A DNA stretch of 64,000 bases from Phytomonospora sp040655735 (GTDB lineage: Bacteria; Actinomycetota; Actinomycetes; Mycobacteriales; Micromonosporaceae): assembly GCF_040655735.1 (NCBI RefSeq), contig NZ_JBFAKK010000002.1:1-64000 (forward strand), read 5' to 3'. The notes under the pieces were generated by a model. That model was not told where the DNA came from. It did no database searches and saw nothing but the letters and a program-made list of their open reading frames with translations. Every line of letters starts with the position of its first letter. The stretch's first letter is position 1. This document shows, one piece after another, positions 1 through 7,802 of this stretch. The translations under genes were made by a program, and so were the position numbers.

Positions 1-77
1 CCCTCAACACCGCCATCTGGCACAACTGGAACACAGGCGCACCCGTCAAACGCTCCCTCATCGCCTACGACCATTAA
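1..77 (+). CDS. Transposase, C-terminal fragment (IS982-like?)
   Basis: Only the last 25 codons lie in the window, ending with TAA at 75-77. The terminal peptide reads IWHNWNTGAPVKRSLIAYDH. I recall this kind of ending (IWHN, then a G-P-V-x-RSL-x-AYDH tail) from actinobacterial DDE transposases of the IS982 type, but the family call is from memory and the catalytic part is outside the window. No terminal inverted repeat could be recognised in the 80 bases after the stop, so the right end of the element is undefined. The next gene starts within 90 bases, so a complete element would lie mostly to the left. Confidence 0.55.
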   Translation, partial: LNTAIWHNWNTGAPVKRSLIAYDH

Positions 78-163
78 CCCATCAACGATCTAGGGAGCGT
101 CCGGTGGGCCGTCGCGGGTGCCGCGGCGACCCACCGGACGCCTCTGCGCCTACCCTCGAAGGC

Positions 164-631
164 GTGATCACGCGTTTCGACGACTGGATGGGCCGCGCGC
201 TCGACGTCGCGGCCGGCGCCGACCCGGCCGACGTGCCGGTGGGCGCGGTCGTCTACGGCCCCGGCGGCGAGGAGCTGGCGGCCGCGGCGAACAACCGCGA
301 GGCCACCGGCGACCCCACCGGGCACGCCGAGATCCTCGCCCTGCGCGCGGCCGCCCGCGTACACGGCGACGGCTGGCGCCTCGAAGGCTGCACCCTCGTC
401 GTCACCCTGGAGCCGTGCACGATGTGCGCGGGCGCGCTCGTCCTCGCGCGCGTGGCGACGGTCGTCTTCGGCGCCTGGGAGCCCAAGACCGGCGCGGTCG
501 GCTCGCTGTGGGACGTCGTGCGCGACCGCCGCCTCAACCACCGCCCGGAAGTGTGGGCGGGTGTGCGCGAGGAGGAGTGCGCGGGGCTGTTGCGGGGGTT
601 CTTTCGCGACCGTCCCGAACCGGCCGCCTGA
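164..631 (+). CDS. tadA: tRNA-specific adenosine deaminase TadA
   Basis: Deaminates adenosine 34 of tRNA-Arg(ACG) to inosine in the cytosol. The 155-residue protein has the cytidine/adenosine deaminase zinc signature: HAE (zinc His and proton-shuttle Glu) followed by PCTMC, which supplies the two zinc cysteines. The reading frame is open from 104, but GTG at 164 gives the usual N-terminus just before the first helix (ITRFDDWMGRAL); ATG at 188 is a shorter alternative. Length fits the family (about 150-170 residues). In many actinobacteria tadA stands close to a serine tRNA gene; here tRNA-Ser(CGA) is 6.6 kb away, separated by the protease-like gene, deoD and the first array members. Confidence 0.93.
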   Translation: MITRFDDWMGRALDVAAGADPADVPVGAVVYGPGGEELAAAANNREATGDPTGHAEILALRAAARVHGDGWRLEGCTLVVTLEPCTMCAGALVLARVATVVFGAWEPKTGAVGSLWDVVRDRRLNHRPEVWAGVREEECAGLLRGFFRDRPEPAA

Positions 632-654
632 GCGCGCGGCCGGCCCGGGCGGAG

Positions 655-1836
655 TCACAGCCCCAGCCGCCAGCCCGTGAGCGAACCCGCGTCACCGGCC
701 GAGCGGTCGGTCACCCGCAGCACCCATCTCCCGTTCGGCGCCCTCAAACACCCGTCGACGGTGACGGCCAGGTCCGTGACGCCCGGATCGGCCAGTGCCG
801 ACGGCGCCCCCTCGACCACGCACACGCCGTCGACGGGAAGCACCGTGAGCACGATCGTCGCCACCCTGACGATCCCGTCGCGGGTCCCGCGCCCGCTCAC
901 CCTCATCTCCCTCGTCCCCGGAAACGCATCCGGCGGCGTGGTCACCGTCAGCACCGCCGACTCGCCGACGGCGAGCTCGGACGGCGTCACGTTCGTCGTG
1001 CCGCCACCGAAGGGCCTCGGGGGCATCAGCGTCAGCCGCTGCGGGTCCCCGGAGACCGGCGACGTCGTCACCGGAAGCGTGAACGACTCACCGGCGTGGA
1101 TCGTCACCTCGGCCGGACCGTCGATCGCCACGGCGAAGTCGCCTTCGGGCGAACCCGGAAGGAAGCCGGTGTTCAGCAGTCCGTCCGGCGAACCCGGGTG
1201 CGGCTCGGACCAGGTCGCCACCGCGCCCTCGACGAGGGCCGCGCCGACCTGCGCCGGCGTCGCCCCCGGCGAGGTCTGCAAGTACATCGCCGCGACGCCC
1301 GCCGTGTGCCCGGCCGCCGCCGACGCGGACGCCACCGTCCCCGTCGCTTGACTCCCTCCCGGCGCGGCCGCGGTGATCTGAGCGCCCGGCGCGTACAGGT
1401 CGACGCACTCGCCCCAGGCGGTGACCCACTCGACGCCTTCCACGGTCCGCGCGGGCACACCGGCGCAGCCGGACACGCGGACCGACGCCAGCGTCACGTC
1501 CTTGGCGACGCCGTAGGCCTCGCCGCCGATCACGCCGGCGGTGCCGGTCGACGACTCGGTGCAGGCCCCCGACACCAGCGAGACGCCGACGGACGCGCGG
1601 CCGCCGAACTCCTCGTGCGCGGTCGAGACCCCCTCGCCGATCACATAGACGGTGACGTCGGGCGCGCCGTTGGGCGGGGCGTAGACGCCGTCGAGCGGCG
1701 GCTCCTCCTGGTCGACGCGGTCGAGACCCCACGCGCCGGGTGGCGGCGCGGCGGCTTGTGCGGGCCCCGCCGCGAAGGCCGAGACGGCCCCGGCGAGCAC
1801 CAGCGCGGAGAGGAATGTGAGTCGGGCGGAGGGCAT
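655..1836 (-). CDS. Secreted subtilisin-like pseudoprotease with C-terminal P-domain
   Basis: A 393-residue exported protein: signal peptide at 1-29 (AGPAQA end) followed by a remnant of a proteinase-K-like S8 domain. The beta-strand that normally reads YVIDTGI is YVIGEGV (64-70), so the catalytic Asp is Gly67. The HGTHVAG block is replaced by SSTGTAG, putting Ser95 in place of the catalytic His. The Ser-containing block survives (TVASASAAAGHTAG; Ser172 aligns with the nucleophile). The stretch between TVEGVEWVTA and WGECVDLYAPG is about 70 residues shorter than in proteinase K relatives and lacks the oxyanion Asn region. The last 60 residues (GRWVLRVTDRSAGDAGSLTGWRL) look like a proprotein-convertase P-domain. 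ATG at 1836 directly precedes the signal peptide. I infer a non-proteolytic binding role. Converges with tadA. Confidence 0.75.
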   Translation of the reverse strand: MPSARLTFLSALVLAGAVSAFAAGPAQAAAPPPGAWGLDRVDQEEPPLDGVYAPPNGAPDVTVYVIGEGVSTAHEEFGGRASVGVSLVSGACTESSTGTAGVIGGEAYGVAKDVTLASVRVSGCAGVPARTVEGVEWVTAWGECVDLYAPGAQITAAAPGGSQATGTVASASAAAGHTAGVAAMYLQTSPGATPAQVGAALVEGAVATWSEPHPGSPDGLLNTGFLPGSPEGDFAVAIDGPAEVTIHAGESFTLPVTTSPVSGDPQRLTLMPPRPFGGGTTNVTPSELAVGESAVLTVTTPPDAFPGTREMRVSGRGTRDGIVRVATIVLTVLPVDGVCVVEGAPSALADPGVTDLAVTVDGCLRAPNGRWVLRVTDRSAGDAGSLTGWRLGL

Positions 1837-1979
1837 GGCGACTCCTCGGACTGGGCATCGGACGGGCGATCCGGTCACGATGAAGTTACCGACCGGGTCC
1901 GACATTTTCGATCTAGCCGCCACCCCTCCCCGCACACGCGAAAGGCCCGGCTCCCGCCGGGCCCCACCAGCCGAAACGC

Positions 1980-2687
1980 CTACCGGATGACCGCCCCCAG
2001 CGCGATCTCCACCATGTCGGCGAAGGTCCGCTCGCGCTCCTGCGCGGGCATGGCCTCCTCGCGGAAGATGTGGTCGGAGATCGTCACCAGCGTCAGCGCG
2101 CGCGCCTTGAACTTCGCGGCGAGGGTGTACAGCGCCGCCGCCTCCATCTCCACCGCGAGGCAGCCGTACTCGGCGGCCTTCTTGTAGGTGTCGAGGGAGT
2201 CGCCGTAGAACACGTCGCTGGACAGGATCTGCCCGACCCGGATGGCCGCGCCCTTCTCGGCGGCGACGGCCACGGACGCGCTGAGCAGCCCGTAGTCGGC
2301 GACGGGCGCGTAGGACAGCTGCCCGGCGAAGCGGTTGACGTTCATCGACGAGTCGGTGGCCGCGCCGATGCCGGCGACGACGTCGCGCAGGTTCACGTCG
2401 TCCTGGATCGACCCGGCGCTGCCGACGCGCACGACGGTCTTCACGCCGTACTCGGCGAGCAGTTCGTGGGTGTAGATCGACGCCGAGGGCATGCCCATGC
2501 CCGAGCCCTGGATCGACACGCGGTGGCCCTGGTAGGAGCCGGTGAAGCCGAACATGTTGCGCACGGTGGAGTAGCAGACCGCGTCGTCGAGGAATGTCTC
2601 GGCGATCCACTTGGCCCGCAGCGGGTCGCCGGGCATCAGTACGGTCTCGGCGATCTCGCCGGGCTTTGCGCCGATGTGGTTGCTCAT
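1980..2687 (-). CDS. deoD: Purine nucleoside phosphorylase, DeoD type
   Basis: Hexameric-type purine nucleoside phosphorylase of the salvage pathway: phosphorolysis of (deoxy)inosine, guanosine or adenosine to free base and (deoxy)ribose-1-phosphate. The 235-residue length is exactly that of the DeoD family. Visible motifs are MPGDPLRAKWIAETFL (phosphate-binding GDPxR), MGMPSASIYTHELL, RVGSAGSIQ, SSDVFY and the base-binding AVEMEAAALY, then TISDH. The frame is open to 2738, but ATG at 2687 gives the family N-terminus (MSNHIGAKPGEIA). It ends 144 bases after the pseudoprotease start on the same strand, so it may lie upstream in the same transcript. Confidence 0.93.
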   Translation of the reverse strand: MSNHIGAKPGEIAETVLMPGDPLRAKWIAETFLDDAVCYSTVRNMFGFTGSYQGHRVSIQGSGMGMPSASIYTHELLAEYGVKTVVRVGSAGSIQDDVNLRDVVAGIGAATDSSMNVNRFAGQLSYAPVADYGLLSASVAVAAEKGAAIRVGQILSSDVFYGDSLDTYKKAAEYGCLAVEMEAAALYTLAAKFKARALTLVTISDHIFREEAMPAQERERTFADMVEIALGAVIR

Positions 2688-2703
2688 CCCCCGGATCTTG
2701 CCA

Positions 2704-4410
2704 TCACTCCCCGACGGCCGACGCCGGAACCCAGCCACACGAGACGGACCCGTCGGCGCGCGTCATCCGCACCACCGACCAGCCCAGCCCGGTGTCGCGG
2801 TACACGGCCATGACCTCGGTGAACTCGCCCGGGTCGCCGACCTTCGGGGCGCCGTCGACGGGCCACACGAGCGCGGTGGTCCCGGCGGTGACGGGCCTCG
2901 GCACGTCGTCGGCCATGAGGGAGCAGCGGTGGACGGAGCCGAAGGCCGGGGCGGTGGCGACGGGGTAGCCGCCCTGGACCTCGACGAGCAAGGTCGCCTC
3001 CTCGAAGTCCTCCGGAGCGCCGGCGCAGCCTCCGGCGTAGCCGACGCGGGCGAAGCTCTTGATCTCTATGGCGCCGTCGACGACGACGGGGTCTTCAAAG
3101 AAGTCTCCACAGTGGACGCGGGAGATGACCGTCCCGGGGATCTGCACGGGCCCGCCGTCCTCCCACAGCCAGATCTGCATCCAGGCGGGCTCGGCGTTGC
3201 CGCCGTGGGTGACGAGCATGGTGACGGCGTCGAGGTCGTTGTCGCCGTCGAGGTCGGCGTAGACGGGCTCGGCGGCCAGTTCGGTGAAGGAGATCTCGTC
3301 GTAGCGGTCGGCCTCGCCGCCGACGAGCGTCGTGCTCGCGTCCGTGCCCTCGAAGCCCACGTAGGTCGCGTTGGCCCAGTCGTGGGCCTTGATGTCCTCG
3401 CTGGGCGGCCCGGGCTCCTGGATCTGCGGAGAGGCCTGCCCGCCGCTGCCGTTGAAGGCGTTCACGCCGACGACGACGCCCCCGGCGATCACCGCGACGC
3501 CGACGGCGGTGGCGCCGATCTTCAGCGCGGCCGTGCCGATGAGGCCTTTCGCGGCGGCGGCCTTGGCGCCGCTTCCGGTGGTGAGCGCCGACAGCGCCCC
3601 GGCGGCGTTCTGCCCCGCGATGATGCCGGCGGTGGCTGCCATGCCGGTGGCGGCGGCGCCCGCGACGGCCAGGTTGATGGACACGACGGCGTCGTTGAGG
3701 GGGCGCACGTCGGCGCCGACGAGCGCGGCGGCGAGCGGGATCGGCGGGGCGCCGGGCATCGGGCGGGCGGGGAGGGTGAGGGCGTCGCGGAACTGCGCGG
3801 CGGTCGGCCGGGCGGACGGCTCGGGGGCGGTGGCCGAGCGCAGGAGTTCGGTGAACGACGCGTCGATGCCGGGGATGTCGGCGACGGGGCCGGGCCGCCC
3901 GCCGAGCGCCCGGTACACAGTGGACGCCAGCGCGAACACGTCGGCGGCTGGCCCGAAGTCGTTCGGCGCGAAGGGATTGGGCACCGACATCGGCCTTGCC
4001 AGGCCGGGCGCGCACGTGTCGAAACCGCCCAGCGCCACCTGCGAGTCGTAGATCACTGTGGACGGACACACGGCGCCGTGCGTGAGACCGCGCGCGTGCG
4101 CCGCGGCCAGCCCGTCGGCGACCGCCTCGGCGATGATGACGGCGGCGGGCCAGGTGACCGGGCCGTGGTCGACCAGGTACTCGGCGAGCGTCGCGGAGGA
4201 GGCGTCCACGACGAGCATCGCGCGTCCGTCGGCCTCGCGGGCGGCGTGCCGGACGTCGGCGATCCCGGACTCCCTCGCGGCGTCGAGAAGCGCGGCCGCC
4301 CACGGGTCGAAGTCCTCGGCGGCGACGGGATGGCGGCCCACGATGCGCAGCACGGGACCGGGCCCGGCGTAGACGTCGGCGGTCTCGTCGGAGTGGATCG
4401 GCGTTTCCAT
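2704..4410 (-). CDS. Array member 1: membrane pseudokinase with Asp-loop C-terminal domain
   Basis: 568 residues, last gene of a six-member paralogous minus-strand array. Residues 1-215 follow the Hanks-type Ser/Thr kinase fold but every catalytic residue is gone: no beta-3 lysine (VLRIVG), HRDxKPxN has become HGAVCPST (111-118), and DFG has become GFD (129-131). Fold-level features remain (ADVFALASTVYRALGG, ARPTAAQF). A long Ala/Gly-rich stretch (245-290) leads into a transmembrane helix at about 297-317. The C-terminal domain carries YADLDGDNDLDA (384-395), resembling a calcium-binding FG-GAP/EF-hand-like loop, then WLWEDG, several cysteines and the terminal CGWVP. Start METPIHSDET resembles that of member 2; 14 bases separate the two genes. 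I infer a signalling or binding receptor, not an enzyme. If the Ala/Gly stretch also spans the membrane, the C-terminus would be cytoplasmic. Confidence 0.8.
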   Translation of the reverse strand: METPIHSDETADVYAGPGPVLRIVGRHPVAAEDFDPWAAALLDAARESGIADVRHAAREADGRAMLVVDASSATLAEYLVDHGPVTWPAAVIIAEAVADGLAAAHARGLTHGAVCPSTVIYDSQVALGGFDTCAPGLARPMSVPNPFAPNDFGPAADVFALASTVYRALGGRPGPVADIPGIDASFTELLRSATAPEPSARPTAAQFRDALTLPARPMPGAPPIPLAAALVGADVRPLNDAVVSINLAVAGAAATGMAATAGIIAGQNAAGALSALTTGSGAKAAAAKGLIGTAALKIGATAVGVAVIAGGVVVGVNAFNGSGGQASPQIQEPGPPSEDIKAHDWANATYVGFEGTDASTTLVGGEADRYDEISFTELAAEPVYADLDGDNDLDAVTMLVTHGGNAEPAWMQIWLWEDGGPVQIPGTVISRVHCGDFFEDPVVVDGAIEIKSFARVGYAGGCAGAPEDFEEATLLVEVQGGYPVATAPAFGSVHRCSLMADDVPRPVTAGTTALVWPVDGAPKVGDPGEFTEVMAVYRDTGLGWSVVRMTRADGSVSCGWVPASAVGE

Positions 4411-4424
4411 GGCGCTCCTCGTGC

Positions 4425-6140
4425 TCAGTCGTCGAGGCCGTTGTTGGGCACCCAGCCGCAGCTGACCGTGTCGTCGTTGCGGGTCATGCGGACCCGCAGC
4501 CACTCGGGCGGTTCGTCTTCCTGCCAGGTGGTGTAGACCAGTTCGAGCCGCTTGAACCTGTCGGGAGTGTCAACGGTCGGCGCGCCCTCGGCGGGCGCGA
4601 TCAGCGGCTCGTAGTTGAAGATCTCCCGGACGTCCTCGTACTCCGACGGCAGGCAGGACTGGGCCGCGCCGTAGGTCGGCTCGATCGCGACGGGGAAACC
4701 GTGCTTCACACCGATGACGACCGGGTCGTCGGTGTGGATCACCTCCGCGCAGCTGATCGTCGACTCGGTGATCTTCCGGACGATCCGGAAGCCGTTCTCG
4801 ACGGCCGTCGGCGGGTCGAAGTCGTCGTCGCAGCGCGCGCCGTCGGCGAGGGCGTACGGGAGCTGCACGGCCTTGTCGCCCTCCCAGAGCCAGACGTAGG
4901 CCGCACGCCAGTAGCCGTTGCCGTTCTCCAGGATCAGCACGGTCATCGCGTCGAGGTCGTTGTCCCCGTCGGCGTCGGCGTAGACGATCGGGTCGTCGGC
5001 GAGCCGGTAGCCGTGGTCGGGGTCGTTGTAGTTGAAGTCGGGGCTCTTGCCGCCGGTGAGCTGCGCGTCGAAGCCGCGTTCGGTGTCGAAGAAGGTCGTG
5101 TTGGCGAAGTCGAACTGCTGGATCGCGGTGACCAGCGGGCCGGGGCCGGCGGCCTCGTCGTCGAGGACGTTGACGGCGACGATGGCGCCGGCGGCGATGA
5201 CGGCCGCGCCGGTGGCGAAGGCGCCGATCTTCAGGGCGCTCAAGCCCATGAAGCCCTTGGCGGCGGCCGCTTTCGCGCCGGTACCGCCGGCCAGCGCCGA
5301 CAGCGCCCCGGACGCGTTGTGGCCGACGATGACGCCCGCGGCGGCGGCCATGCCCGTCACGGCGGCGCCGGAGATCGCGAGGTTGATCGACACGACGGTC
5401 TGGTTGACCGGGCGGACCGGCGCGCCGACGAGCGCGGGATCCATCGGCACGGCCGGCTGCGTGTTCTCGGTCGCGCCGACGCTCGACAGGGTATGGAACA
5501 GCTGCTGCGCGGTGGGCCGCTGCGCCACGTCGGGCGACAGGGCCGCGCGCAAGGCTGCCGTCAGCGGCGGCGGAACGTCGTAGATGTCGCCGACGTAGCC
5601 GCCGAGCTGCCCGCCGAGCGCGAGGTAGAGCGTCGCGGCCAGCGCGTAGACGTCCCCGGCCGGTCCCTGCATCCCTTCGGGCGCCGTGAAACGGCTCGGC
5701 TCGGGCGCCTTGGCCATACCCGGCGCGCACGCGTCGAACCCCGCGAGGCGGACGGTGTCGGCGAAGACGACCGTCGAGGGGCACACCGCGCCATGCCACA
5801 GGCCCGTGCCGTGCACCTGCGCGAGCGTCGCGGCCAGCGCCACACCCGCCGTGTGCACCTCCGCGACCGGCAGCGGTCCCTGCGCGACGAGCCGCTCGGC
5901 GAGCGTCACCCCACTGGCGTCGACGACGATCATCGGCCGCCCGTCGGGCTCCCGAGCGGCCTGGAAGACCGTCGCGACGCCCGGCAGCGGCGACACCGAC
6001 AGCAGCGCCGCCGCCCACGGATCGAAGCGCGAGGCCGCGACCGGCGCCGAACCCACGACCATCACCGCCGGACCGCCGCCCGGCGCGGCCGCCGCGTACA
6101 CGGATGCGGTCTCGTCGCGGAAAATGGGCGTATCGCTCAT
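4425..6140 (-). CDS. Array member 2: membrane pseudokinase with Asp-loop C-terminal domain
   Basis: 571 residues, closest relative of member 1, with matching features along the whole length. The kinase-like domain has HGAVCPST at 116-123 and AGFD at 133-136 in place of HRDxKPxN and DFG, but keeps an activation-segment-like TAPEG and the helix GDVYALAATLYLALGG. Position 250-300 (VVSINLAISGAAVTGMAA, ending in KAAAAKG) is nearly the same as in member 1. Transmembrane helix at about 305-326. The distal domain has YADADGDNDLDA near 388-398, VWLWEGDKAVQLP, and ends CGWVPNNGLDD. The frame extends to 6167 through a TTG codon, but ATG at 6140 gives MSDTPIFRDETASVYA, parallel to the member-1 start. The tight spacing to member 1 suggests one transcript. 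Confidence 0.8.
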   Translation of the reverse strand: MSDTPIFRDETASVYAAAAPGGGPAVMVVGSAPVAASRFDPWAAALLSVSPLPGVATVFQAAREPDGRPMIVVDASGVTLAERLVAQGPLPVAEVHTAGVALAATLAQVHGTGLWHGAVCPSTVVFADTVRLAGFDACAPGMAKAPEPSRFTAPEGMQGPAGDVYALAATLYLALGGQLGGYVGDIYDVPPPLTAALRAALSPDVAQRPTAQQLFHTLSSVGATENTQPAVPMDPALVGAPVRPVNQTVVSINLAISGAAVTGMAAAAGVIVGHNASGALSALAGGTGAKAAAAKGFMGLSALKIGAFATGAAVIAAGAIVAVNVLDDEAAGPGPLVTAIQQFDFANTTFFDTERGFDAQLTGGKSPDFNYNDPDHGYRLADDPIVYADADGDNDLDAMTVLILENGNGYWRAAYVWLWEGDKAVQLPYALADGARCDDDFDPPTAVENGFRIVRKITESTISCAEVIHTDDPVVIGVKHGFPVAIEPTYGAAQSCLPSEYEDVREIFNYEPLIAPAEGAPTVDTPDRFKRLELVYTTWQEDEPPEWLRVRMTRNDDTVSCGWVPNNGLDD

Positions 6141-6179
6141 GTCCGTGACATTAGCGAGCAGCGGCAAGGGCCCTTCGGG

Positions 6180-7187
6180 TCAGCCCGTCACCGCCGACCA
6201 CGGCACCCAGCCGCAACCGGTCCCGCCGTCGGCCCACGTGATCGTCGCGATCGCGTAGCCGTTGTCGAGCGTGGCGTCGGGGGAGGGCCGGTGGTGGACC
6301 TCCAGCTTGCTGTAGTCGGCCGTCTCGGCCAGCTTCGGCGCGCCCTCGGCGTTCAGGACGACCGGTTCGGCCTTGCCCGTCACGTCGGTGATCTCCGTCG
6401 AACCCGCCGGGACCACGCGGCAGCGCGTCGTCGCCGAGTGGTGCGCGCCCATCACCTCGACCGGGAAGGCCTCGTGCATCCCGACCGTGATCGTCTCGGT
6501 CGCCGGGTCGCCGCCGCACACGTTCGCCGTCGATCGGGTCAGCGCGAAGCCGCCCTCGCCCGCCGCGACCGCCATCGGCGTCAGCGGGTCGCACGCCCAC
6601 TGCCAGCTCGCCTCGAAGGCGATCGGCTGAGCGGCCGTCCCGTCCCACACCCACAGCAGGACCTGCGACCACGGCTTCTCGCCGGCGATGTCGACCACGG
6701 CGGCGGCGTCCTTGTCCCCGTCACCGTCGATGTCGGCGAACACGGGGTCCCCCTTGAGGGTGAAGTCCTCGAACTTCCCGTCGGCGAAGGCGACCAGGTC
6801 GCCCTTGGCGTAGACGGCGGCGTTCTTGAAGTCGACCGCCTCGATCCCGCCCGCCGGCTGCTCGGTCGCGCTCGACGAGGGGCCCGGGTTGAGCGCGCCG
6901 GGGTCCTCCTCGTCCTTGTTGATGTAGTCGAGGCCGAAGTACACCGATACGCCGAGGACGACGACGGCCGCCGCGACGATCCCGATGATCGGCCACGGGC
7001 CGCGCTTCTTCGGGCCGCCCTGCTGCGGTGGCGTCGGAGGCAGCGGGGGGAGCGGTGACCAGCCGTGCTCGGCCGGGCCGAACGGCTGCTGGCCGTGCAC
7101 GGGAGTCGGCGGGGGCTGGTGCGACGTCGGTGCGCCCTGTGTCGGGTCCCACGGCATGCCGCCGGGTGGGGGAGGGGTCACGCTCAT
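6180..7187 (-). CDS. Array member 3: single-pass membrane protein, C-terminal domain only
   Basis: 335 residues. The kinase-like half is missing: residues 1-60 are a Pro/Gly/Gln-rich cytoplasmic tail ending in GGPKKRGPWP, followed by one transmembrane helix (about 65-85). The rest aligns with the distal domain of the other members, most closely member 4: VFADIDGDGDKDAAAVV (149-165), LLWVWDG, FEASWQWACD, a pair of later cysteines, DVTGKAEPV and the final CGWVPWSAVTG. The positive-inside KK before the helix places the Asp-loop domain outside the cell. This indicates that the distal domain works independently of the pseudokinase. ATG at 7187 was chosen over a TTG at 7214. Thirty-nine bases separate it from member 2. 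Confidence 0.78.
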   Translation of the reverse strand: MSVTPPPPGGMPWDPTQGAPTSHQPPPTPVHGQQPFGPAEHGWSPLPPLPPTPPQQGGPKKRGPWPIIGIVAAAVVVLGVSVYFGLDYINKDEEDPGALNPGPSSSATEQPAGGIEAVDFKNAAVYAKGDLVAFADGKFEDFTLKGDPVFADIDGDGDKDAAAVVDIAGEKPWSQVLLWVWDGTAAQPIAFEASWQWACDPLTPMAVAAGEGGFALTRSTANVCGGDPATETITVGMHEAFPVEVMGAHHSATTRCRVVPAGSTEITDVTGKAEPVVLNAEGAPKLAETADYSKLEVHHRPSPDATLDNGYAIATITWADGGTGCGWVPWSAVTG

Positions 7188-7281
7188 GGAGATGAGGCTA
7201 GCGCCGCCGGTCAACGGGGGTGTCGGCGGTGAGCCGATACCGGCGTGCGAAACGCCGAGGCCGTCAGGTAGCCTCGTCGAC

Positions 7282-7371
7282 GGTGGCGTGTCCGAGTGGC
7301 CGAAGGAGCACGCCTCGAAAGCGTGTGACGGTGCAAGCCGTCCGTGGGTTCAAATCCCACCGCCACCGCCA
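7282..7371 (+). tRNA. tRNA-Ser (anticodon CGA)
   Basis: Class II tRNA of 90 bases with encoded CCA. The acceptor stem GGTGGCG pairs with CGCCACC, the D-arm begins TGTCCGAGTGGCCGA, and the anticodon arm CACGC/GCGTG encloses CTCGAAA (anticodon CGA). A long variable arm follows, then a T-arm with GTTCAAATC. The discriminator is G. A perfect terminator hairpin begins seven bases downstream. It lies between array members 3 and 4 on the opposite strand. Confidence 0.96.
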
Positions 7372-7377
7372 GCACGT

Positions 7378-7409
7378 GAGCGCCGCGCCCCCACAAGGGC
7401 GCGGCGCTC
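7378..7409 (+). terminator. Intrinsic terminator of tRNA-Ser(CGA)
   Basis: Perfect 13-bp stem (GAGCGCCGCGCCC against GGGCGCGGCGCTC) with a six-base loop CCACAA, starting seven bases after the tRNA CCA. Only a weak T-tract follows (TGCTTTGG), as is usual in high-GC actinobacteria. It also insulates the downstream truncated HAD gene from the tRNA promoter. Confidence 0.8.
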
Positions 7410-7433
7410 TGCTTTGGCCGTGAGGGAGGGCGC

Positions 7434-7751
7434 GTGAACGCACGCGACGGCTACCTCACCCTCGCCGGCCTGCGCGAGGACATCGCCGCCATCGTGGGCA
7501 GGCCCTACGCCGCTCCCGAACGCATGAAGCCCGACCCGGCTCCCATCCGCGCCGCCCTCGCAGTACTGGGCGAGCACGCGCGCGAAGCCGTCATGGCCGG
7601 CGACTCGGCCACCGACGTGCGGGCCGCCCGCGCCGCCGGCACCGCCGCAGTCGGCTACGCCAACCGCCCCGGCAAAGCCCGCGCGCTCACCGACGCCGGC
7701 GCCGAGGCGGTCATCACGCACATGCGCGAACTCGCCGCACAAATGGCCTGA
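7434..7751 (+). pseudogene. HAD-family phosphatase, N-terminally truncated remnant
   Basis: 105 residues corresponding to the C-terminal half of a haloacid-dehalogenase-type phosphatase. PERMKPDPAPI supplies the motif-III lysine, and VMAGDSATDVRAARAAG is a good motif IV with the acidic metal ligands. The first half, with the nucleophile DxDGT (motif I) and the Ser/Thr motif II, is absent, and the upstream sequence is the tRNA terminator. A GTG start with a GGAGGG ribosome-binding site six bases upstream is present, so the fragment may still be translated. A catalytic protein is not expected. I interpret it as a gene truncated when the tRNA region was rearranged; a small stand-alone cap-less role cannot be excluded. 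Confidence 0.65.
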
Positions 7752-7802
7752 ACGACGGCGCCGCCCGCCACCCCCAGGGGCGACGGGCGGCGAAATCGCG
7801 CG

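Noticed and set aside
118..2187. Long open frames across real genes (for example 118-2187, 2611-4536, 4701-7058, 10133-11644, 11797-13410 on plus)
   Set aside because: They are antisense or out-of-frame readings of recognised genes, with arginine/histidine/glycine-rich low-information translations caused by high GC content.
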